In this document: one piece after another, positions 7,601-12,778 of the stretch
Layout: each line of letters begins with the position of its first letter
Numbering within the stretch: the first letter of the stretch is position 1
Assembly (NCBI GenBank): GCA_046345275.1
Contig: JBKDJY010000035.1
Coordinates: 1 to 12,778 of the forward strand
DNA: 12,778 nucleotides
From: UBA4416 sp046345275
Lineage (GTDB): Bacteria > Bacteroidota > Bacteroidia > B-17B0 > Aurantibacillaceae
Direction: 5' to 3'
Program-made: the position numbers and the translations under genes
Notes under the pieces: model-generated
Told to the model about the DNA's origin: nothing
The model's input: the letters and a program-made list of their open reading frames with translations, nothing else
Databases searched by the model: none

Positions 7601-8062
7601 ATGAGACAACGAATTTATATAGATACTTCAGTAGTTGGCGGCTATTTTGACGAAGAATTCGAGGTTGTTACAAAGCAACTTTTTGACCGCATTATAAATA
7701 AGGATTTCGATATTTATTTCTCTGAGGTAAATGAGACTGAATTAAGTCTAGCTCCTCAAAATGTTCAAGACATTAAGCTTTTAATCCCAAAGGACTGCTA
7801 CAAATATCTTGAATTAAATGAAGAGGCCAAAAAACTTGCTGAAACTTACGTTAGTGAAAAAGCCTTGGGACAAGCGAGCATGAATGATGCTTTTCACATT
7901 GCAATAGCTTCTGTAAACAGACTTGATTGTTTAGTGAGTTGGAATTTCAAGCACATTGTGAATTACGACAAAATAAAATTATTTAATTCAATTAATTTAA
8001 AATTAGGTTATCCTTTAATCGACATTAGGACGCCCCTTGAATTTTTAAAATATGAAGACTAA
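7601..8062 (+). CDS. PIN-domain protein, VapC-like putative ribonuclease toxin
   Basis: PIN domains are Mg2+-dependent nucleases; VapC-type members act as toxins that cleave RNA. In this 153-residue protein the acidic residues fit the fold: D8 in YIDTSVVGGYF, E42 in SEVNETEL, D96 in NDAFHIAIA. The fourth position appears to be N115 in SWNFKHIVN, a common substitution in this group. The NDAFHIAIASV helix is typical. The gene lacks an upstream antitoxin. Instead its last 11 bases overlap a 47-codon ORF on the same strand. Together with the palindromic element after it, this suggests a mobile toxin-antitoxin-like unit inserted between two minus-strand operons. The toxin role is inferred. Confidence 0.85.
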   Translation: MRQRIYIDTSVVGGYFDEEFEVVTKQLFDRIINKDFDIYFSEVNETELSLAPQNVQDIKLLIPKDCYKYLELNEEAKKLAETYVSEKALGQASMNDAFHIAIASVNRLDCLVSWNFKHIVNYDKIKLFNSINLKLGYPLIDIRTPLEFLKYED

Positions 8063-8195
8063 AAAAACATTTGACACAGTTGCTTTTTTCCGGGCAATAA
8101 AAGAAAAGTTAGCCGCCAAAATGGTCGGTATGACTCTTGAACAACAAAAGGACTTCTTAAAACAAGTACGCGACGGGAAAATAAAAATTACATAA
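8052..8195 (+). CDS. 47-residue protein overlapping the PIN gene, possible antitoxin
   Basis: The ATG at 8052 lies inside the end of the PIN gene (11-base overlap) and the frame runs to TAA 8193-8195. The product is small, basic and probably helical: MKTKKTFDTVAFFRAIKEKL at the start and MTLEQQKDFLKQVRDGKIKI near the end. Small ORFs with a similar F-D-x-V...R-x-I-K-x-K-L start and an M-x-x-E-x-x-K segment often sit next to PIN genes in Bacteroidota (recalled, not searched). Overlap implies translational coupling, and the position suggests the cognate antitoxin. Toxin-first order is unusual for VapBC. No DNA-binding motif is obvious at this length. Confidence 0.65.
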   Translation: MKTKKTFDTVAFFRAIKEKLAAKMVGMTLEQQKDFLKQVRDGKIKIT

Positions 8196-8213
8196 ACAAG
8201 ACCAGAAAGCCCA

Positions 8214-8395
8214 GCGCATAACCGCAGCTAAAATCTAGCGGGCAGACTCTGTCATCGCTCGCGCGCAAAATAGTGGTCACTTCGTGACATTTTATTTGCG
8301 GCTCACTAATAAAGTAAGTATCTTTAAATAACCTTTTGTCGGTTTAGATGGTTGATGCTTCGTAAGCCCCCGGCTTTTAGCCGCCAAACGATAGG
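8214..8395. repeat. Imperfect palindromic element, attC-like or mobile repeat
   Basis: About 180 non-coding bases of clearly higher GC than their surroundings. Outer arms at 8224-8243 and 8366-8384 pair imperfectly: CTAAAA with TTTTAG and GGGC with GCCC. An inner hairpin at 8264-8300 has CGCAAA/TTTGCG at its base and a perfect GTCAC-TTC-GTGAC tip (8276-8288). CGCATAAC lies at the left edge and AAACGATAG at the right. A long, folded single-strand-type palindrome right after small ORFs resembles an integron attC site, but the edges do not match the RYYYAAC/GTTRRRY core well. A dispersed Bacteroidota intergenic repeat is the alternative. Confidence 0.55.
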
Positions 8396-8425
8396 AATGG
8401 AATTAATTTTTGAAAATAAAAATTG

Positions 8426-9601
8426 CTACATTTTATTTTTTACTGGGGCAGCATAAAGTTTAAAAAATAAACTTCTTAAGATGTCAGGTTCGCCTATTAA
8501 TGTTGAAATTTTTTGATTTGTATACGCTATAAATTTTTGCTTTTCAATTTCGCTATAATTATTTTGAAATAAATCTGTTTGATTAACGATATCGTAAGCA
8601 ATATAGTTGACCGGATTAAGTTTGTAATTTTGATGAATTTGTTTATCGATGGATTGCGTTACAACTTTTATTTTTTCGTTTTCGTTTGAAATTTTATAAA
8701 TTTCGTCGAGCTCTTTTAATATAGGCGTTCCAAACGCAAGATGTATTTTGCCCTTAGGTTGGTTTATGCCCGTAATGATATGATTTAAATCTTCTCCAGG
8801 ACTTTTTACATATTTACTATGCAAACTAGATAAATATAATTCTTGAACTTTTAAGTGATCACAAGGCTCATATTCAAAGCTAATCGTTAATGGAACAATA
8901 TTTAACTCTGCAATGCTATCTTTAAAATCCTTGCTATTACCGCTTAAATTTAACATTTTGAGCAACCCTGTTTGAGTTAAATCATTTCCATCTTTGGTTC
9001 TTCCGTTTCTTTGGGCAATCCAAACGCTTGATTTTTTATCAACCAAAGTATGTCTGATGTAAGCACTTAATTGCCTTGAAATTTCGTATAATTCTTTTAC
9101 TGTCCCTTCTCGTTTTACTGCAAACATTCTATTCATCCTTCCAAAGTCTGTTATAAAACCATCATCCATTAAATTAGATCCAAATGTAATTTCTGAAGTC
9201 TCAAAATCTTCCTTGTCTAAAACAATTTGGAGTAATGCACTATCTAATAAAATATCTCTGTGATTTGCAATGTATAAGTATGCTTTTTCTTTGTCTAATT
9301 TTTCTATCCCACTCCACGTAAAATGGGTTGAACTTTTATTGACAATAGACCAAATTGCAGTTCGCATAAATCCATTTTGAAATTCGCATGGAGATTTTGT
9401 ATCCAAAGCTTTTTTAATCATTTCCTCTTTACTCATTGTCGGAAAAATAAAAGCCATTGCTTTATGATAGGCATCATATTGCGAAATTCTTTCCATGACT
9501 TCTTTCGACTCGCTATCAAAATAGGGCCTTAACAAATCAAAATTAAACTCTTTGGCAAAGTCGCTCATTTGGGCAGGCTTTTCAGATTTATAGAATTTCA
9601 T
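8426..9601 (-). CDS. PlsC/PlsB-like glycerolipid acyltransferase family protein
   Basis: This 391-residue protein is probably a membrane-associated acyltransferase that moves an acyl chain onto a glycerophospholipid or similar acceptor. The acyltransferase block I is IANHRDILLDSALL (111-124) with H114; the Asp spacing is HX5D (D120) rather than the usual HX4D, with a further D116. Block II is around FGSNLMDDGF (140-149) and FGRMNRMFAVKREG (153-166). Block III appears as WIAQRNGRTKDGNDLTQ (194-210), taking the place of the PEGTRS motif. The N-terminal 80 residues and the C-terminal tail are not recognised. It is the last gene of the ligase/WG/acyltransferase operon, 8 bases after the WG-repeat gene. 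The exact substrate is unknown. Confidence 0.8.
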   Translation of the reverse strand: MKFYKSEKPAQMSDFAKEFNFDLLRPYFDSESKEVMERISQYDAYHKAMAFIFPTMSKEEMIKKALDTKSPCEFQNGFMRTAIWSIVNKSSTHFTWSGIEKLDKEKAYLYIANHRDILLDSALLQIVLDKEDFETSEITFGSNLMDDGFITDFGRMNRMFAVKREGTVKELYEISRQLSAYIRHTLVDKKSSVWIAQRNGRTKDGNDLTQTGLLKMLNLSGNSKDFKDSIAELNIVPLTISFEYEPCDHLKVQELYLSSLHSKYVKSPGEDLNHIITGINQPKGKIHLAFGTPILKELDEIYKISNENEKIKVVTQSIDKQIHQNYKLNPVNYIAYDIVNQTDLFQNNYSEIEKQKFIAYTNQKISTLIGEPDILRSLFFKLYAAPVKNKM

Positions 9602-9609
9602 TTTAAGTT

Positions 9610-10659
9610 TTAGTTATTTGTTTCTTCAAAGGGATATGCATTTTTAAATTGAGGAGCAATTATCCACTCATTCTTTATATTCAAATAACCCCACAATCCT
9701 TCTTGATTTTTGGCCGGAAAAATTTCATTGTTGCTCAGTTTTAATTCTTTATATTGTAATGGAATTATTATTTTCCCCGTAGAATCTATTATTCCCCAGT
9801 CTTTGTCAATTACAACCAAAGCTAAACCATTGCTAAAATCAAAAGCTTTATCGTAATCAGCTTTAATTTTTACTTTTAGTTTTTTATCCATATAACCAAA
9901 CATTTTTTTTGATTGAAATATGATAAGACCATCATGAAATTCATTGAATAGTTTAAAAGATGCGTTTTTACAATAAATTAATGCATTTCTTTCATTAGGT
10001 TGTATGATATAATTATATAGTGAATCAATCATTCCCCATAAACCATCTATTTTCACCCAAGTAAATCCTTCATTACTCGCTTTAAATTCTAAATATTTTG
10101 GCTGTATTAAATAGTTACCCGTTTTATTAATTAATCCCCATTTTCCATTTAAATAAACCCATGCTTGATTATCATTAAATGTTGTGGCTAAATCAAATTG
10201 TGGTTCAATGATGAATTTCCCTGTTTTATCAATATAGCCATGTTTTCCTCTTGGACTCATTGCTACGCTTGCTAACCCACAAGAAAATATTTTTGTTTCG
10301 TAAAATTGAGGTTTAATGACAAGCTCTCCTTTTTTATTAATAAATCCCCATTTATCATCAATTTTAACTTCAGCTAATTCTTCGTTAAAATCTTCTGCTT
10401 TTTCATATTCACTTTCGAAGACAGGTTTTCCGAAATTGTTTATAAAATAAAATTTAGAATTTCTTCTTATCCTTGCCATTCCATCTTTATATGGGCAAAT
10501 GTGTTCATTTATTATAGCTTCTGAACTTTCGAAGTATGTAATTTTTTTTTCTTCTAACTCATAGTAAGCACTTTGATTGTTTATGGTTTTAACCAATGCT
10601 ACTTTTTTTTGAGCGAAAAAATGAAGCGAAATAAATAATATTACCAATGATAATTTCAT
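9610..10659 (-). CDS. Secreted WG-repeat protein
   Basis: This 349-residue protein starts with a signal peptide of about 16 residues (hydrophobic run, then FAQ-KK). The rest is about eight WG (KWG-type) beta repeats, for example KWGFINKKGELVIKPQF, HGYIDKTGKFIIEPQF, KWGLINKTGNYLIQPKY, LWGMIDSLYNYIIQP, DWGIIDSTGKIIIPLQY and LWGYLNIKNEWIIAPQF. WG repeats form beta-rich surfaces, probably for binding; the ligand is unknown and no catalytic motif is seen. Its start overlaps the stop region of the ligase gene by four bases (ATGA), so translation is likely coupled. An exported repeat protein between two lipid-type enzymes is odd; it may act on the same envelope component. Confidence 0.88.
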   Translation of the reverse strand: MKLSLVILFISLHFFAQKKVALVKTINNQSAYYELEEKKITYFESSEAIINEHICPYKDGMARIRRNSKFYFINNFGKPVFESEYEKAEDFNEELAEVKIDDKWGFINKKGELVIKPQFYETKIFSCGLASVAMSPRGKHGYIDKTGKFIIEPQFDLATTFNDNQAWVYLNGKWGLINKTGNYLIQPKYLEFKASNEGFTWVKIDGLWGMIDSLYNYIIQPNERNALIYCKNASFKLFNEFHDGLIIFQSKKMFGYMDKKLKVKIKADYDKAFDFSNGLALVVIDKDWGIIDSTGKIIIPLQYKELKLSNNEIFPAKNQEGLWGYLNIKNEWIIAPQFKNAYPFEETNN

Positions 10660-11954
10660 TTTCTTTTATCAATAAATACAATAGGTTTACGATTCATTTC
10701 TAGCATTTGTCTTTTCAAAATATTTTCAGGATGATCAATAATGATATTCGGCGCTACTCTTAATTTAGCTCTAAAGTGATCTTTTAATTCTTTCTCATAA
10801 TTTGATGGAGGATTAACTACGCCTATGTTAATTAAAATTTCATCTGTTCCAATTTCGTTGGTGTAAACTTCAACAATGTAGTTTTTAATAGACTCAATGG
10901 TATTTAAAACATCATATAAGGCAGGGGGATATAAACTTGTGCCTTTGAATTTTATCATTTGTTGTTTACGACCAATTATGGGGCCAATGCGCATTGTTTT
11001 TCTTCCACAAGCACATGGTTCGTAATGGGCTTTACAAATATCGCCGGTTTTAAAACGAATGAGTGGCATGCCTTCAACGCCTAATGTTGTAATCGTTAAT
11101 TCTCCAGATTCTCCCTTTTTTACAGGTTGATTGTTCTCATCTAAAAATTCAGTAATAAGTAATTCTGGTAAATGATGCCCTCCCTTTCCTTCTTCACATT
11201 CGGTAAACGCACTGGCCATTTCAGTGGATGCATAGGTGCTAAATAATTGAACTGGCCATTTATCGGTTATCCTTTTTCCTAAGGTATTGTAAGTGAAATC
11301 TTCATTTCTTATGGGTTCACCAATGCAAACTATTTTTGTAATACTGCTATTTTTGTAATCAATATGATGTTGTTCGGCATATTCAATGAGTTTCAAAATA
11401 AAAGATGGAACAGCAATAGCGATTGTAGGATTTAGGCGTTTAATGGTATCCCATTGAAATTCAGGTATTCCATTTCCAACTCTAATGACACCAGCTCCCA
11501 TTTTTTTTAAGCCTAAAAAATAAGCCATGCCTGCCATAAAACGCTTGTCAATGGTCGTCATTAATTGATAGATGTCATTTTTTGTACCGCCTGCGCAACT
11601 TAAGGAAAGGAATTCATTATAAGCAAGCCGTTCTAAATCATGTTCGGTTAGTATAAAAGTTAGCGGGTCGCCAAGGGTTCCACTGGTGGTAACATAATCA
11701 ATTATTTTTTCGGAAGGAACACAAATAAAATCTTTATTATACTTATAAAGCGCATCTTTTGTCGTAACTGGGACTTTTTGCAAGTCTTCTAAAGTTTTTA
11801 TCTCGGAAATATCAATAGAATTGTTAGAAAAAACGGATTGATAATATTTAGAATTAGAATTAACATATTGGAGCAAATCAATCAACTTAGAAGTTTGAAG
11901 CTGTTCAATTTCACTAACCACTATCTTATTAAGATCTTTATATGTTGGTAACAT
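10656..11954 (-). CDS. Phenylacetate-CoA ligase-like AMP-forming adenylating enzyme
   Basis: This 432-residue enzyme belongs to the PaaK/LuxE-like branch of the adenylate-forming superfamily, which activates a carboxylic acid as its acyl-adenylate and often passes it to CoA or a carrier. The phosphate-binding motif is TTSGTLGDP (89-97), the motif A4/A5 region is FSTYASTEMA (238-247), and the ribose-binding Asp lies in FKTGDIC (301-307). C307, C314 and C316 in the TGDIC...CACGR segment could bind a metal, as in other family members. GRKQQMIKFKG (328-338) opens the C-terminal domain, which ends with LKRQMLEMNRKP. The length is typical of PaaK. The substrate, aromatic or fatty acid, cannot be read. 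It is the first gene of an operon with the WG-repeat and acyltransferase genes. Confidence 0.85.
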   Translation of the reverse strand: MLPTYKDLNKIVVSEIEQLQTSKLIDLLQYVNSNSKYYQSVFSNNSIDISEIKTLEDLQKVPVTTKDALYKYNKDFICVPSEKIIDYVTTSGTLGDPLTFILTEHDLERLAYNEFLSLSCAGGTKNDIYQLMTTIDKRFMAGMAYFLGLKKMGAGVIRVGNGIPEFQWDTIKRLNPTIAIAVPSFILKLIEYAEQHHIDYKNSSITKIVCIGEPIRNEDFTYNTLGKRITDKWPVQLFSTYASTEMASAFTECEEGKGGHHLPELLITEFLDENNQPVKKGESGELTITTLGVEGMPLIRFKTGDICKAHYEPCACGRKTMRIGPIIGRKQQMIKFKGTSLYPPALYDVLNTIESIKNYIVEVYTNEIGTDEILINIGVVNPPSNYEKELKDHFRAKLRVAPNIIIDHPENILKRQMLEMNRKPIVFIDKRK

Positions 11955-12163
11955 TAGCGGACTAAAATACTCATTTTTTATGCGTTAGAAATTAGAATAA
12001 TTAAATTCTTTGAATTTTTATTTCGCAAAAAATGTTATAAGATTTGAATGATTTTGATTCATACAACAAGTTTTCCTAATCTGTTAAACCAAAACAACTT
12101 AACCTTTAATATCATTTTCATTTCACCCATGAAAAACTCATTTTCAGGCACAATTATTGTGAG

Positions 12164-12246
12164 TAAATAACACATTGTTTTAGTGCAGTTTAGTTCTAAG
12201 TTGAGTGGGAAAGTTTCGGAGTAGTGGCCGAAACTTTCCTTTTTTT
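12164..12246 (+). ncRNA. Candidate small RNA, copy 1
   Basis: The conserved core of repeat copy 1 ends at an intrinsic terminator. Over 81 aligned bases it differs from copy 2 at only four positions (A/T, G/A, G/A, A/G), none in the paired part of the terminator stem, whereas the flanks differ at about a quarter of positions. That pattern suggests selection on the RNA. TTG at 12175-12177 is followed 19 bases later by TAAGTTGA, a partial -7 box, but that promoter would start transcription almost at the hairpin, so the true start is unclear. There is no + strand gene upstream that these terminators could serve. Confidence 0.4.
12208..12246 (+). terminator. Strong intrinsic terminator, copy 1
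   Basis: A perfect 12-base-pair stem, GGAAAGTTTCGG (12208-12219) with CCGAAACTTTCC (12228-12239), surrounds an 8-base loop and is followed by seven T at 12240-12246. The minus-strand side lacks a T run, so it acts on + strand transcripts. Confidence 0.85.
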
Positions 12247-12333
12247 GGGAAGAGTGAAGAAAAATCTCACTCATTTTTCAATCATTCTCTTTAAAAATGG
12301 AGCTGATGGATTTTTAGGCACGAATATTGGTAA

Positions 12334-12414
12334 TAAATAACACATTGTTTTAGTGCTGTTTAGTTCTAAATTGAGTAGGAAAGTTTCGGGGTAGTGGCCG
12401 AAACTTTCCTTTTT
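12334..12414 (+). ncRNA. Candidate small RNA, copy 2
   Basis: This is the second copy of the conserved core, 170 bases after copy 1, with the same sequence apart from four substitutions and the same terminator stem. TTG at 12345-12347 is followed 19 bases later by TAAATTGA. If both cores are transcribed they would be paralogous tandem small RNAs. Alternatively they are attenuators in the leader of the secreted-protein gene downstream, or copies of a non-transcribed intergenic repeat. Confidence 0.4.
12378..12414 (+). terminator. Strong intrinsic terminator, copy 2
   Basis: The 12-base-pair stem is identical to copy 1 (12378-12389 with 12398-12409), with an 8-base loop and five T at 12410-12414. 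It points along the + strand and ends 143 bases before the secreted-protein start codon. Confidence 0.83.
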
Positions 12415-12557
12415 GAGAAGAATAAAGAAAAACCTCATTCGTTTTTGAATAATTGGCTTAGAAAAATGAAGATGGTTTATTTCATGCAAAGTTTTTACTA
12501 GAAATATATTTGAAATTTTGAAAGAAATTTACTTTCAATTTTGTTTATTGATTAATA

Positions 12558-12778
12558 ATGAATACTTTTAAGTTAGGAAAAAGCACAACCATGAAAAATT
12601 CAAATTTTATCACAAAAACAAACGCTTGTTTGATGAACCAATTAACCTCTAAATTAAGCCATCTATGGCTGATGCTAATTTTAACGATGAGCATTTCCTT
12701 GAAAGCCAACGACCCTTTAACATCAGCTTTTAAGATGCCAAATGGCAATAATCCTTTGTTAACAAAAAAAGTAAAGGC
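12558..12778 (+). CDS. 5' end of a secreted protein gene, cut by the window edge
   Basis: The frame opens at ATG 12558 just after an in-frame TGA at 12549 and stays open to the window end (73 codons seen). A signal peptide is clear: Lys32 and His35 precede the hydrophobic stretch LWLMLILTMSISL (36-48), then KAND with likely cleavage near residue 50. From 12558 the region before the hydrophobic core is unusually long (about 35 residues). Starting at Met12 (12591) or Met26 (12633) would give a more ordinary signal peptide. The short mature part seen (DPLTSAFKMPNGNNPLLTKK) matches no family I recognise; a large surface or type IX-secreted protein is possible but unproven. Confidence 0.7.
   Translation, partial: MNTFKLGKSTTMKNSNFITKTNACLMNQLTSKLSHLWLMLILTMSISLKANDPLTSAFKMPNGNNPLLTKKVK

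Larger units (their letters stand above)
12146..12470. repeat. Two tandem copies of a roughly 170-base unit
   Basis: Copy 1 (about 12146-12300) and copy 2 (about 12316-12470) align with a 170-base period in their cores, falling to 168 after the terminators. Both begin AGGCAC. The core is nearly identical while both flanks are clearly more diverged. Weak similarity extends to the left of copy 1 and to about 12475, hinting at decayed further copies. Apart from these repeats and their terminators, the 600-base gap 11955-12557 shows no gene. Confidence 0.8.

Noticed and set aside
12059..12489. Two similar minus-strand reading frames of about 71-72 codons across the tandem repeats
   Set aside because: Their similarity follows from the DNA repeat itself, they run straight through the terminator stems, and they have no recognisable protein family or promoter.
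12545..12748. Minus-strand reading frame of 67 codons
   Set aside because: It is opposite the start of a + strand gene with a clear signal peptide, and its product resembles no protein family.

Overview
The window looks like chromosomal DNA of an AT-rich member of the Bacteroidota, probably near the Flavobacteriia or a related class. The grounds are the zapA-rny gene order, start codons without Shine-Dalgarno sequences, -7 boxes resembling TAnnTTTG, a GldI-like FKBP lipoprotein, an MnmA with the CCSLDS signature, and secreted MORN-like and WG-repeat proteins. This placement is inference from gene content; no rRNA or other marker gene is present.

Region 1 (1-2860, + strand) is a cell-division module. 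After a 433-base AT-rich leader comes a 674-residue coiled-coil protein, then zapA 17 bases later, then a strong intrinsic terminator. zapA carries a one-base frameshift near codon 39: the protein reads as ZapA in frame 0 up to about base 2592 and in frame -1 after it. Region 2 (2932-5492, + strand) holds rny (RNase Y, the membrane-anchored mRNA endonuclease), tatA (twin-arginine pore subunit) with a -7 box almost touching its start codon, and a GldI-like peptidyl-prolyl isomerase lipoprotein.

Region 3 (5513-7403, - strand) is a two-gene operon: a secreted MORN-like repeat protein followed by mnmA (tRNA 2-thiouridylase), which converges on the isomerase gene. Region 4 (7560-8400, + strand) looks like an accessory island: a PIN-domain protein overlapping a 47-codon ORF, probably a toxin-antitoxin-like pair, followed by a more GC-rich imperfect palindrome of about 180 bases that resembles a mobile or cassette-associated element.

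Region 5 (8426-11954, - strand) is a tight three-gene operon: a phenylacetate-CoA-ligase-like adenylating enzyme, a secreted WG-repeat protein and an acyltransferase. The first two overlap by 4 bases and the last two are 8 bases apart, so the operon may activate and transfer an acyl group, though the substrate cannot be read from the sequence. Region 6 (11955-12778) holds two tandem copies of a roughly 170-base unit. Each copy has a conserved core of about 81 bases ending in a strong intrinsic terminator, suggesting paired small RNAs or leader attenuators. After them comes the 5' end of a gene for a secreted protein that runs off the window.

The observations most worth following are the tandem terminator-bearing repeats, the frameshifted zapA beside a giant coiled-coil gene, and the PIN/47-residue pair with its palindromic element.
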